Assembly (NCBI GenBank): GCA_029706075.1
Contig: JAINUG010000039.1
Span: 2,459,001 to 2,523,000 of the forward strand
Direction of reading: 5' to 3'
Length of the DNA stretch: 64,000 nt
From: Aldrovandia affinis
Taxonomy: Eukaryota; Chordata; Actinopteri; Notacanthiformes; Halosauridae
Part shown: in pieces, positions 12,173 to 23,780 of the stretch
Layout of the letters: the number at the start of each line of letters is the position of its first letter
How positions within the stretch are numbered: position 1 is the stretch's first letter
Made by a program: the position numbers and the translations under genes
Notes under the pieces: model-generated
Database searches by the model: none
Seen by the model: only the letters and a program-made list of their open reading frames with translations
What the model was told of the DNA's origin: nothing

Positions 12173-12699
12173 TTTCCGTTTCTTGGTAACAGGTCATGCA
12201 TTGTGGGATAATACACTGTGCTGCATCACCAACACACTGTGGGGCTTCAACTCACACAGGAAAAGGTTGGCCAGAAATTCTCTATGTGGCATGGTACAGA
12301 AATGTAAACAAATATATTAAGCCATTTTTGGGGTGTAAAACAAGACCATTCCTGTCTTTGAAAGTAAGAAATTAAAACATTTATCCTTTTGACAGGAGTT
12401 AAGAACTGAATATTAAAATCACAATCCAATCATGGCGATGATTTTATTGAATAAAATTTGGTGATGTATTCATCAGTTTTTCCCCCGAAACCGCTGCATA
12501 TTAGTGAGTGCATTCGACGGCCCACAACCCGCAGCCTCGCCTGGCATTTGAATGGGAAATGAGATGGGTATTCTGCTGCTGCTCCAGGCGCCTCGCCGTT
12601 TCCATGGAAACACAGGAAGCCTTAGGTCGTCCTGGTTCCTGGTGTTCAGCCGCTGCCATCGTGCGTGTCCTGTCCAGTACTCACCTGGCCCTGTGCACT
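12173..12699. other. Intergenic, nothing recognised
   Basis: No gene or repeat recognised. Confidence 0.4.
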
Positions 12700-12842
12700 G
12701 GTTCTGTGTGGGCTCAGTAGGTAGAGCATGGCGTTGACAGCGCTTAGGTTGTGGGTTTGATTCCCACAGGGAGCACATGTATGCATTCACTACTGTAAGT
12801 CGCTTTGGATAAAAGCATCTGCTAAATGGCATGTATCATATA
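12700..12842 (+). mobile_element. SINE family A copy
   Basis: Full-length: tRNA-Ala-like head with GGCTCAGTAGGTAGAGCATG, B box slightly changed (GGGTTTGATTCCC), spacer and tail TGTAAGTCGCTTTGGATAAA ending at 12842. The ORFs at 12473-12832 and 12508-12737 partly read through it and are not genes. Confidence 0.85.
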
Positions 12843-13960
12843 CTACTGTATATTACCTGTTTAGAGAGGATTTATGTAAAAAGAATTAAAGTGGGGCTAC
12901 TGGATGGAAAATCAGAAAGGGGGCCCGTGCTTGTTTTCGTTCTCGCAAATCGACAGAGGAGGTTGTGAGCACACACAAATTGGGCATTCCAAATAGGTGG
13001 GAAAATTCCTCACCTTGATGAAACGTAAGTTGAGTGACAGATCTCCTGTAGGTGTTCCGGTGTTGCTCGCGCGGTTCCCCGTGTACAGTGCCATTGCCTC
13101 CGTGACTGGTGTAGAAAAACTGTGGAGGAATGTGTTCTTAGCCTTAAAACATCCCCGTGGAGACCGTTCACCTTCACTGAGTGCATTACCGCGACAAATA
13201 TATCTTAGTGCTGTTGTGTCGCTGGCTTTTCTCTCTCTCGGGCGACACACTGATACGTGGGAAGCGCCCGGAAAGTACCCTCAAGTGAGCGCCGATAAAT
13301 CTTAAGTCTCTCACTCTCTCGTGCCGCGCATCAGAGCTCAAAACGTTCAATTGGGAAGGATTTTGTGTAAGATAAATGGGGTTTTCATATTTATAGCTCC
13401 CAGCTGTAATTGCTTCCTGGCTTTCAGTGTCTGCCTTTTAGAGGCGACGAAGTAAGTGGCATAATTCTATTTTTCTTGTGTGCCAAAAAAAGCAGTGAAT
13501 GCACGCTGAACAGTTGATATATTCATATTGATATCCAGCGTGTTAGGGGATTTTAACAGACAATATCTTCAGCTCAGCCTTATCGTGGCTTTTCTGTTTT
13601 TCAATTCATGTCAAGAAGTAGAGGGAAAAAGTTAAGCTGGCCCCTAAGATCAGATATGAGATCTGATCCCAAGTGAATTCAGCTTGTTAATCCTGTGGGA
13701 GTAACTAACGCACTGGAACATTCCTTAGGTGATCGCAGAGGTGTGAAATCCCATTGTGACATCATAGTAAAATAAAGTGATGCTGGCACTCACTGCACAA
13801 AGGCTTGGCTGCAGGTATCCCATGGCGATGTGTGCCATCCTGAGAGTACCCAGAACCCTCTGTGGAACGGGGCAGGCAAGCTCTGTGGCTACTGTGGGCC
13901 ACCTCTGGAGGACCACATGAGGTGATGACCGGTAAGGCTCCCTCTCCCAGCGTGGACAAG
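12843..13960. other. Intergenic, nothing recognised
   Basis: Apart from the short family-S-like end near 12976-13010, no gene or repeat is recognised. Confidence 0.4.
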
Positions 13961-13998
13961 AGAAAGAACGAGAGAGAGAGGCAGATGGAGGGGAGAGA

Positions 13999-14036
<38 letters not shown>
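13961..14036 (+). repeat. (GA)n microsatellite
   Basis: An imperfect then pure GA tract; the pure part is at about 13999-14035. It produces the Ser/Leu-rich reverse ORFs at 13725-14180. Confidence 0.9.
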
Positions 14037-14041
<5 letters not shown>

Positions 14042-15085
14042 GACGGCGGTCCGAGTGGTTCCGCGGGGAGACGGGGGAAGGGAAGCGGGCGCGGCTGAGG
14101 CTCAAATGACACCAGCGGGCCCAGCTGTTTCCTCTCACCCGCCTCCCTCCCAGCGGCTCTAAGTCCGCCATTAAAACCAAATTAAAGCAGCTTAAGCGGC
14201 GCCATAAAACAAGAATACTTCAAGTATATGTGTGTTTATGGCTTTCCATCTTGGCCGCATACCAGGCTGTTCCAAGCTCGGCCATCCGTCCCAGCTTTGC
14301 CAAAGTGAAGTAAGCCTTTGCTCTTTCCCTTTGGCCATTTTCCGGTTATTTTCCCGAGAAACAAAATTCGACGCGCGTGATATTTGCGATGTTCCAGCGA
14401 GTCGGTCTCACAGCGGAATGTTCCGTCTGCGGCTTTAGCGGGGCTCGTCGTTCATTTGGACGAACACAAAGGATTCACAGTCTTGTATTTGTGCTGCGCG
14501 AGGACCTGTGGCGACACAAATCTCTAAAGCTCGACAGAAAACCGCATTTGACCGGACACCTGAAAGACGCCGGCGCCGGATCAGTTCTTTACCAGTGTCA
14601 GCATATTTAATCAAGAGGCAGAGCAACCAGCCGTGGCCGAGACAGACACACAAGAGAAACAGAGGGAGCCGTCAGACTACCAAGCAGCTGAAGCAGACCG
14701 GGCCAGCCGCAACAAGTCAGCTCGGTGCTGAAGGACGGACAGTCTGAGTAGGGGAACGTGCCGTCGGGCCCCCTTCACAAATATTTATAAGACGATGAAA
14801 CCGAAATGTTTCGGGCTTCAACCGTAGGGAGACAAAATGTTTACAGTAACGTTCGGAATGTGGAGACGGGTATCTGGCGGGCCTATAGAATCTGTGGCAG
14901 CAGCAGACGTCTCGGACTCGCTGCCCGTCTTGTCTCAGTGCTCAGTTTGCGGGGGCCTCAGGCGGTAAAACTGTTGAAGGTGGGATGTTGTGCTTTGTAT
15001 TGTTGTGTGCGTAGACCGAAGCCCCTGGCACTGCAAGTGATGCTGAAGTGTCTGCAGAGGTAGAATTATGAAGGTTCACACAACA
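14037..15085. other. Intergenic, GC-richer block
   Basis: GC-richer than its surroundings, with several CpG dinucleotides, but no start codon plus splice donor that I can tie to a known gene. Confidence 0.4.
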
Positions 15086-15186
15086 GGCACCTGTGTGTGC
15101 GCATAGGTGTGTATACGTGTTGGGTGTGTGTGTGCGCGTGCATGTGTGCATGTCTGTCTTTGCATGGAGGTTTGCGTGGGTGAGTA

Positions 15187-15224
<38 letters not shown>

Positions 15225-15326
15225 TGAGTGTGAAAGAGAGGTTGCATGTGTTTGTGTGTGTGTGTTATAGTGCATGTATGCAGGTTTGTGAGTGAGTTTG
15301 AGGGAGAGAGAGGTTGCATGTGTGCA

Positions 15327-15367
<41 letters not shown>

Positions 15368-15650
15368 GTGCATGCATGCAGGTTTGTGTGAGTGAATAAG
15401 AGGGAGGACAGAGTGAAAGAGAGAACTTGCATGTGTGCACGTGTGTGCGTGTGTGTTATTGTGCATGTATGCAGGTTTGTGTCGAGAGTGAGTGAGAGAG
15501 AGGGCAGACTGAGAGAGAGGTTGCATATGTGTGCACGTGTGTGTGTGTGTGTGTATGTGTGTTATTGTGCGTGTACACAGGCTTGTGTTGTGACTGAGGG
15601 AGTGAGTGAGTGGGTTTGAGGGAGAGAGCGGTTGCATGCAGAGACACAGA
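15086..15650. repeat. Compound TG/GA satellite with higher-order unit
   Basis: Alternating (TG)n and (GA)n blocks are joined by a recurring phrase TTGCATGTGTGCACG and a second phrase TGCATGTATGCAGGTTTGTG. The first phrase begins at 15242, 15314, 15427, 15521 and 15632, so the larger unit is 72-113 bp. The ORFs across it (for example 14942-15667, minus) are His/Thr low-complexity artefacts. Confidence 0.85.
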
Positions 15651-17018
15651 GAGACTTCACAGCCCACAGAGCTCTAACAGCCCTCTGCTGGAATGCTTAA
15701 TTGTGGCCGGGGTTTCCTCCTGCTCCTTCAAATAGGCGCTTCGTCATGTATTTCAAGAAAATTTTGATGAACTCTCGGAAAAAAACATATTATCAGAGGC
15801 TAATCCGGTTACCGAGGCAGCAGTCTGCTACTTCACTTTCATTTCTGTGGTTAGATGTGGGTGGCGGGAAAAAGTCATTTAGTGCCTGTCTGCTTGTCTG
15901 CGTGCAAAAATAGCATCCGCCGTACATGATTATTATCATATAGATGGTATTTGTGATTATGGGGAAAAAAAGATGTCTTTTGGTGTGCATATGGTGCCAT
16001 GCATGGGCTGTTGAACAAATAGTCTATGAAATGCATCTGGGGCCTTTTGCACAAATCACCAGTGAACTGCATAGGAAATAGAGCAATGATAAAATTGCTT
16101 TATTTCCACATGACAAGATCTCCCAGGTCTGCTACAATCCCCAGGAGATTTATTAAATGTTACCCTTACCGCAGCAGTGCTTCTGGCTTGTACTTTACCC
16201 ACTAGACACGCGTACCGTGTGACGTGCCTTTACCTCTCACTCCCGAATATGAGAGGGTAATATATTCAGAAACCATTCATAGACAAATCCATCTTCAGCC
16301 TCTTAGCTATGTCCTAATAAACACATCAGGATTCATAATCAGAAGGAGGCCATGCATGTTCCATCCCAACATTGGTCTGTGACGGTGAGGCAGCAGGGAC
16401 TACCCAGGAGCTACCACTAGGGGGCAGCACGCCTCTCGATTCTCCTTCAATTGGCCGAAACCTGCCTGTGGAACTGCTGTTGAAATACAGTCATCTGAGT
16501 GCTGTATCTCTTTTTGGTGGGGGGCCGGGGGTCTTTAGTGGCCTATGGCAGGCTACAGGTGGGGAGGTCCAACCCAATATTGGCAAGGGGAGGGATGTTT
16601 GGGATTGCATTATGGGTAACCAGTCCAACAATCGCGTAGCCTGCAGTACCTACATTGTAGAATTCTCTGTGTTAAATCAACAACATTCTGTGTACCTTAC
16701 ATTCTACTCTGATAGAGTACATTTTTGGATTCATATGTGTAGTATTGGACTCATACTTACTGTTATATTTTACTGTGTGTGCAGGGTGGATTGTGAGAGC
16801 AGGGTGAAAGGCGTTCTTGGTAAGCTGGAGGTAGCTGGAGGTAGTGCCTCAAGTGAATTCAGACAGCATGTGAGAGGGCAGCCTTTTCTTATGGCCTTTG
16901 CAATACTGTGGTCAACCTACCAACGCAAAGGGCACAAAGCCAGGCTATTTTCCTCAGTTTCAAAGATTTTCTTACTGGCAATGTTCACATATTTTGCTTC
17001 TCCAGACCCACTCCCACA
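15651..17018. other. Intergenic; weak family-S-like block near 16375-16470
   Basis: The phrase CCACTAGGGGGCAGCA (16413-16428) resembles the middle of family S and similar teleost repeats. The 255-codon open frame at 16372-17139 starts at TTG, runs into the CA/TA microsatellite and then into the Tc1 element, so I do not treat it as a gene. Confidence 0.4.
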
Positions 17019-17021
17019 CAT

Positions 17022-17058
<37 letters not shown>
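17019..17058. repeat. (CA)n(TA)n microsatellite, Tc1 landing site
   Basis: A CA tract passes into a TA tract that ends exactly at the left end of the Tc1 element. The right end of the element is also followed by (TA)n, at 20270-20300. This fits insertion at TA within a TA repeat. Confidence 0.85.
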
Positions 17059-17449
17059 CAGCTCTGGAAAAAAATAAGAGACCACTGCAAAATGATAAGT
17101 TTCTCTGGTTTTACTATTTATAGGTATGTGTTTGAGTAAAAATGAAAAAAATAATGTATTCTATAAAAAATAATTAGAATAAAAAAGTTTTTTTATTCTA
17201 TAAACTACTGACAACATTTCTCCCAAATTCCAAATAAAAATATTGTCATTTAGAGATGTTTTTACTTTTTACCCTGTCTGAACAGTATAGAATGTATAGA
17301 ATGAGCATTTATTTGCAGAAAATGACAACTGGTCAAAATAACAAAAAAGATGCAGTATTTTCAGACCTTTAATAATGCAAAGAAAACAAGTTCATATTAA
17401 TTTTTAAACAACACAATACTAATGTTTTAACTTAGGAAGAGTTCAGAAA

Positions 17450-18485
17450 TCAATATTTGGTGGAATAACCCTGATTTGCAATCACAGCTTTCATGCGTCT
17501 TGGCATGCTCTCCACCAGTCTTTCACATTGCTGTTGGATGACTTTATGCTACTCCTGGTGCAAAAATTCAAGCAGCTCAGCTTTGTTTGATGGCTTGTGA
17601 CCATCCATATTCCTCTTGATCACATTCCAGAGGTTTTCAATGGGGTTCAGGTCTGGAGATTGGGCTGGCCATGACAGGGTCTTGATCTGGTGGTCCTCCA
17701 TCCACACCTTGATTGACCTGGCTGTATGGCATGGAGCATTGTCCTGCTGGAAAAACCAATCCTCAGAGTTGGGGAACATTGTCAGAGCAGAAGGAAGCAA
17801 GTTTTCTTCCAGGATAACCTTGTACGTGGCTTGATTCATGCGTCCTTCACAAAGACAAATCTGCCCGTTTCCAGCCTTGGTGAAGCACCCCCAGATCATC
17901 ACCAATCCTCCACCAAATTTCACAGTAGGTGTGAGACACTGTGGCTTGTAGGCCACTCCAGGTCTCCGTCTAACCATTAGACGACCAGGTGTTGGGCAAA
18001 GCAGAAAATTGGACTCATCAGAGAAGATGACCTTACTCCAGTCCTCTACAGTCCAATCCTTGTGGTCTTTTGCAAACCTCAGCCTGGCTCTTCTTTGCTT
18101 CTCATTGATGAAGGGCTTTTTTCTAGCTTTGCATGACTTCAGCCCTGCCCCTAGGAGCCTGTTTCGAACCGTCCTCGCTGTGCACTTCACCCCAGCTGCC
18201 GTTTGCCATTCTTTTTGTAAGTCACTTGATGTCATCCTACGGTTGTTGAGTGACATTCAAATGAGTTGGTGGTCATCCCGGTCAGTAGAGAGTCATTTTC
18301 GCCCTCTGCCGGTCTGTAGCTTTGTTGTCCCCAATGTCTGCTGCTTGACCTTGTTCTTATGAACCGCCGTATTTGAAATTTGAAGGATAAAAGCAACCTT
18401 ACACCCACTGTATCCCTCTGCCAGTAAAGCCAGAATTGAACCTTTATTTTCCTCACAAAACTTTTATTTTCAACTCTTTTGGCAT
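17450..18485 (-). pseudogene. Dead Tc1 DD34E transposase
   Basis: This would have been a cut-and-paste transposase of about 344 residues, which is the usual Tc1 length. The open part at 17549-18256 (235 codons) carries the catalytic triad: D80 in FSDES, D172 in QQDNAP and E207 in NPIENLW, with 34 residues between the second D and E. The amino-terminal helix-turn-helix region is present upstream but broken. I see a +1 shift soon after the start codon at 18485, TGA codons near 18293 and 18262, and a TAG at 17549-17551 that cuts off the last 30 or so residues. Those residues still read in frame to a stop at 17450-17452. It cannot make an active enzyme. Confidence 0.93.
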
Positions 18486-18654
18486 GGTAAATAGTTATTT
18501 TTTTATTCCAATTACTTTTGAGGTACTACTAGCACTGCTTTTTGCCATCCAGCTGGTCCTATTGCAAGAGGATAGTGATGACCACAGCAGTGGTTTTTAT
18601 ACATTTCCTCGTTAAATAAGATTTGGTTCAGGTGATCACCTAATCAGTACTTCA

Positions 18655-20150
18655 TTAACCCTCTGAGGTCCGTGCTAAGCTTTTAGATGTTTTTTGATTT
18701 TGGCATGGTCTGATATTTATCTCAATTTCATCAATTTAACACATACTTACTCCAAAGTGTTTGATATTTTTATTTGAAGGACAATCACAGCTACATTTGT
18801 ATGCCATCAATAGTTTGGTCAGTATCATATGCAGCTTGTAAATAGATCTACAAACACACAAGTTAAAAATAGTAATTTTTTCTGCTGTCACAAAAGTTGT
18901 GAAAGCACACACTAAACTATAGTGACGAATTGTTTTGCCAATGTGCGTTTGTTCATCAAGGTCTTGGTTATGTAAGGGTGTGAAAACAGTTTAGCACATC
19001 TGAGATCTAAATAGCTAAAAACCTGTTTTTATCAGAACTGGTCACATTTATTTCAGGCTGTGGGAGGGCTAAATGCTAAATACCTGAATATTCATTATTC
19101 ATTGTCCACACCTCTAAGATCTGTCAGATGGGCCATCTCACTGGGCCATCAGTGTTATATTCTGAGTCCCTGTTCTGTTGTTTTTTGGTCTTTGTTTATT
19201 TTTCATTCAGTCCTTATTCATTATTCTTTATCCAGTATTGCATTTTCCCTGTTCTGTCACGTTCTGCTCCCTGTCTGTCCTTGTTCCGTTTATTTCGAGA
19301 TCCACTGCTTGTCTTGTCATGCACTTCGGGAGTTTATACTTTTCGGGTTTCCACTTCACTTATTATCTCGTTTTCTTCCTTCTTACTTTCTAGATTGCAC
19401 TTGGTATATATTAGGTAGATGTGTATAGTACTAACCAACTAATCTACTAACGTTAGGGATTTAGATTAAGTTACTAACACGCGGAATATGTTTGGCGTCA
19501 CAAGACGCGGAATTCATATTTTTTCGAGTATTTGAAAACAAGCGAAATAAATAACATTTTAGGCTGTTTGAAAAGTATTCTTCCATAGATCTTGTGTGCA
19601 TATTGCAATTTGTTACGTTGCAACACGCGGAATATGTAGTCACAAGGCGGAATTCATATATTGAATATATCACAGTATTTGATAACATGGCAAATCAAAT
19701 ATAGTTACTTACTCTTCGTCAGTTATTGTCTTCGTCGCTTTTCATCAATACTCTCAAACACTGCAGCGCAGAAAATCTTTCCATCTTGAATAAAATTGTA
19801 TGTCTGTATAAAATCTTGCTTCAAATTGTCGGGACAGTTTATGTGTTTACGCCGGCGTTTTCACATGGCCCCACGCCCCTCCCCCACACACCTCGCCGAA
19901 ACTCGCCCCTAGTTACCATGTCAATAGAAGGGGACGTTACTACCAGGTAAAAAAGAGAGTAAAAGGCAAGGTTTACTTTTGGTCTAATTAACCTAATTTA
20001 AAAAATCCCATTTGATTTGCCAGTGCTCAAATCGGAAAGTCGCGATTCTAAGGTTTCTGTCAATGTTTTTGTCGCGTGTGTATGATAAAATATCGCGAAG
20101 TTAGAAATAGTAATATACTTTTATTGCTGCTGGGAGCGGCGCCGCTTTAA
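18655..20150. mobile_element. TTAA-flanked 1.5-kb insertion inside Tc1
   Basis: TTAA occurs at 18655-18658 and again at 20147-20150, and the Tc1 sequence reads continuously if the intervening 1488 bp plus one TTAA are removed. The left end begins CCCTCTGAGGTCC. TTAA duplication and a CCC start are typical of piggyBac elements. The right end (GGGAGCGGCGCCGCT) does not pair well with the left, and I find no transposase, so this is at best a non-autonomous or rearranged piggyBac-like element. The repeated phrase ACGCGGAATATGT (about 19480 and 19625) lies inside. Confidence 0.65.
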
Positions 20151-20266
20151 GTAGAATGAGGTGTGCTTGTGTTGGAATTCAACAGACACTGGAATGGAAT
20201 GGCTGCCATACATGTAGAGATGCTGATTTAAGAAAAATTTGAAGTGGTGTGAAATTTTTTCCAGAG

Positions 20267-20269
<3 letters not shown>

Positions 20270-20301
<32 letters not shown>
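20270..20301. repeat. (TA)n microsatellite
   Basis: Pure TA repeat continuing the target site on the right side of the Tc1 element. Confidence 0.9.
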
Positions 20302-20306
<5 letters not shown>

Positions 20307-20700
20307 TTTGTGGAAAATTGACCTGTAAAGGTCAGCTTTGACACGCAGGTGGGCATTTGACACACATGGGCTGACCATAGAGATGAAAAGGGCTGAGACC
20401 AGGTTGAGAAAAGAGTGAGAGAATGATAAAAATAGAAAAGAGAGGTGGGAGGGCAGGAGGGCAGCTTCGTCCAGTGTGCAGTGGGCAGTGCAGCACTTCC
20501 TTTGCCTCTGTGAGGATAGCCTATGGCAGGGCAGAAGAGAGGTAAAAAGCCAAGGATGGAACATGTAGCCATAAAGGTCAAAGGAGACTCCCCATCCCTC
20601 CTCCATTAAGACCAGGTCCTGACCAAAGAGAAGTGCACGGACACCACTAAGCACCCGAATTTACCACTGCCACATCCCGTACCTCCATCTCAGCACCCAT
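20302..20700. other. Intergenic, nothing recognised
   Basis: No gene or repeat recognised. The reverse ORFs at 20121-20654 cross the TA repeat and the Tc1 end. Confidence 0.4.
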
Positions 20701-20870
20701 CATCAGGGGGGGCCCATTCCAGGAGGGCTGTATCGGTTTCTGGTTTTTGTTCCCACCTGTTACCCTGGCTCAGTTAGCTAATTAGCCGTATACACCATTG
20801 CAGTTCACTCACCGATTAGACCACAGTATTACATTTCCTGTAGGGGCACAAGGCATGTCCAGCTGTCATT
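20701..20870 (+). repeat. Probable non-autonomous hAT-like repeat
   Basis: The phrase CCAGGAGGGCTGTATCGGTT followed by 'tctggtttttgttccca' and 'cagttagctaattag' resembles the head of the fold-back repeats at 28959 and 33240 (reversed). The far end is not clear. Confidence 0.45.
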
Positions 20871-22117
20871 CATGAGCTTATCACTAAATGCTGCTAAAAG
20901 GCCAGATCACGTAAATGACTGTTCCAATTCAGCAGGCTCTTCTGGACCAGAGCTGTATGTGAAAAGGCTGCCCACCAGAGGAGGATTTTACTGTTTCTGT
21001 TTGTCAACGTGGTGCTCACATTCGACAAGAAGAAACGCCCCCCCTCCCCCAAGACCCTGGCTTAGTCCCTGAGTCCTCCCCCTTAGCTGGAGAAACACGG
21101 GTTCTATATTCCAGTGGATATTCCAGATCTGTCGTAGGGAAAATAATTCACCCACTGGCACCAGATGCAGACCCAGGCTGTGCACTTGCACATCTAATAA
21201 ATAAGGAGCTTGGCTGTAGGGTAGATCTCATAAATAAGCCTTTTTAAAGCTTTCTAGGTGCAGGAATGTGTTCCAAAACCATAATTGAATGAATGTCTCA
21301 ACAGGTATACACAATGTATCAAACGTTACTTGGATAGTGTGCACTTCTGTCCAAGAGTAAAAAGAAATGATCATGAATATTGTTTTTATTTGTTATCCTG
21401 TCTCAACAGTATAGAATGAGCATCATGTGAGTCATTGAGTCATTGTGTGAGTCATCGTTTTATGAGTGAAACAGAACACTGACCACAGGGCTATTCTCTC
21501 TGATGAAGCACCCGTGTCCATGTTTTCTTATCTGTGGAAACTATAGAAAACAAACAGGAGAAACAAACTTAGCAAAAAAGCCATTCTTTTTAGAATGCAT
21601 TTGTTTGCTGGTGTGCTATGATTAGGGTTGAACCAATTGTAAGATATTGAACTGTGAGCAGACGGGTAAATCATATCACAATTACAAAGAATCTGTGCGG
21701 CCAAACGGAGGCAGTCATTGACATATGAATAGGTGATTGAGAGGAAGAGACAGAGGAACTCCTGAAACCAGGAATGGCCAGTAGAATACATGGATAGGTG
21801 ATCAAACGGCTACTCAGGTCAACCATTTAGACTTGATTAACAATACAGTAGTTTTCTGGCTAGGCCCCGAGAACTGAATCAATCACACCCCCCCTAGTGA
21901 TGAGCAGACTGATTAATTTAAGGGGGCCAGACACTGGCTTCCCTAAATCAATCACATTATTTCCAAATACACATTTCTGTTTCCCGCCTCAGAAAAACAA
22001 AGCCGAAAAAAGAGTATTTAGAGTCATTCAGTTGGGAGAAGGGCATTCAGACTAACTCCGCTGAGTCCAGAGTGCTTGCTGGCATTCTTGTATTACCTGT
22101 CATTTACTTTGTTAACT
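20871..22117. other. Intergenic, nothing recognised
   Basis: No gene or repeat recognised. Confidence 0.4.
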
Positions 22118-22130
22118 GTCGCTACTGACA

Positions 22131-22412
22131 TAAAACCTTCTTCATCAAGATCAGAGTGCTGCCATATTTCTTAATTGCAGATAAACTATAATTTTTACAT
22201 AACTTTTTCACATAACTAAAAACCATACCGGCAGAAACAAAAGTGTTAAGGCACAAACCAGCACAAACAAACGAGACCACTTTGGACCGATTCGGATAAG
22301 GTCGGGGTGCTGATGACGTAATTGCACATAAACTATCATTTTTAATATCTAAAAAGCCATACTGGCACAAACAAAACATTTTTACGGCACAAACCGGGCC
22401 AAATGTAGCACA
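22131..22412. repeat. Diverged tandem duplication, about 140 bp unit
   Basis: Two neighbouring segments (about 22131-22290 and 22297-22412) share an ordered set of phrases: 'gtgctg', 'taattgca', 'ataaacta', 'aaaccata'/'aagccata', 'ggcacaaacc' and 'agcacaaac'. They look like two diverged units of one repeat. Confidence 0.6.
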
Positions 22413-22550
22413 AACGATTGACGTATGATTTATTTGTGATGGTTTGGGGTGCCAAATTCACAGAGGTGTTGTGATACTGTATTGCGTTAATGTTAGGGTA
22501 GGAGTGTGGCATAGGGGCTGGAAGTGCTCTTGTAAACAGAGGACTGGGCT

Positions 22551-22775
22551 GGCAGTGTAGTGTAATGGTTAGGGAGCTGGGCTTGTAACTCAGAGGTTAC
22601 AGGTTCAATTCCCAGGTGGGGCACTGCTGTTGTACCCTTGAGCAGGGTACTTAACCTGAATTGCTTCAGTAAAATATCCAGCTGTATAAATGGATTGTAT
22701 GTAAAAGAAATGTAAACTGTAAGTCGCTCTGGATAAGAGCGTCTGCTAAATGCCTAAAAATGTAAAATAAATGTA
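22551..22775 (+). mobile_element. SINE family T, best-preserved copy
   Basis: The head is an almost intact tRNA-Thr shape: acceptor arms GGCAGTG and GGCACTGC-type, anticodon stem CTGGG/CTCAG with loop CTTGTAA, and a perfect B box GGTTCAATTCC. The body is complete and the tail reads GTAAGTCGCTCTGGATAAGA. It ends with (AAATGTAA)-like repeats. Of the copies here it is the one to use as reference. Confidence 0.9.
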
Positions 22776-23589
22776 AATGACTGTGGCTCCAATCTCAGGG
22801 GTGACTGTGAGCCCCAATCTCAGCTGTTGCACCCCTTAAGAAAGGCACTTAATCTTATCCAGAAAATATCGAGCTATTTTAATGAAGTGACACGTAAAAT
22901 ATATTTAACCAATATCAGTCATCCGGAACAGGTACCCCAGCTATTTAATGTAATGCCATTTTTTTGTTGATGATTCTGAATAAATATTGTGGAGATGAAA
23001 ATCAACATTTGCCTGCTCCCTCCCTGCACCAGTAACATTAAGTGCATGGCTGAGTGCCTGCTTGATTTGAAATAGATGTCCTGAAAACGATGTCACCGAC
23101 TCAATCAAGAATATTTTTCCAGCTCATTTTGCCTGTTACACATTCGCAGAGCTGTGGTTATACTCCTGCGCTCACGGCGGGGGAGCTGAATCAACACCTT
23201 TGTAGTTACAGGAAATACCCAGCTTCAGAGGAATTGAACCACAGCAAAAAAAAAAAAAAAAAAAGTGTAATATTTCGCACAATTGGGAGCTTTTGCAGCA
23301 AGAAGTGAGATACAATCTCTTCCTAAAACAGCGGAGGAAAAACACACTGAAAGTGTCCAGGGGCCGCCATGCGAAAATGAAACCGCAACACTAACAATAA
23401 AAAAAAATGACATCATAGCAGTTTCAGCAGAGCAAATATAGGGGCTGGGGGATTACACTCGCAAGCATGTTTTCCCGCGGTGCTGCTCACACTCCCCGAC
23501 GCATTCAGCAGGAAGCGTTACAGAACCACCAGCCATGTGTTCCTCCTCTGTACTAATCCCTCTCATCAATACATTTTGGCATATCGCAC
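22776..23589. other. Intergenic; SINE tail scrap near 22820-22880
   Basis: The phrase 'gttgcaccccttaagaaaggcactta' then 'atatc.agct' resembles a worn family T body. A poly-A tract lies at 23246-23264. No gene is supported. Confidence 0.4.
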
Positions 23590-23780
23590 AGTTTCCCAGA
23601 GTGATTTACACAGCTTGCGTTTTTTAATGTTTCACACAAACAATCAATGTATACGGCTGGATATTTACCGAAGGGATTCGGGTTAAGTACCTTGCTCAAG
23701 GGTGCAACAGCAGTACCCCGCCTGGGAATCGAACCTGCAACCGCTGAGCCCGGTTCCCCTGACCACTACGCCGGCCTGCC
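23590..23780 (-). mobile_element. SINE family T, old copy
   Basis: Minus-strand body and B box (GGAATCGAACC as seen on the plus strand, 23726-23736) are clear. The tail is heavily mutated and the head ends near 23780. Confidence 0.7.

Larger units (their letters stand above)
17059..20269 (-). mobile_element. Full-length Tc1-type DNA transposon, interrupted
   Basis: The left end CAGCTCTGGAAAAAAATAAG (17059) and the right end (20236-20269, ending TTTTTTCCAGAGCTG) are inverted versions of each other over the outer 15 bases, with partial similarity further in (CCACTGCAAAAT against CCACTTCAAATT). Both ends abut TA repeats. The transposase reads on the minus strand. Right of the gene, element sequence runs to 18658, is broken by a 1.5-kb insertion, and resumes at 20147. 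Without the insertion the element would be about 1.72 kb, a normal Tc1 length. Confidence 0.9.

Noticed and set aside
14942..15667. 241-codon minus-strand open frame rich in His and Thr
   Set aside because: It is the reverse reading of the TG/GA satellite; no domain, no splice or start evidence.
16372..17139. 255-codon plus-strand frame
   Set aside because: Starts at TTG, passes through a CA/TA microsatellite and ends inside the Tc1 element, so it joins unrelated sequence.
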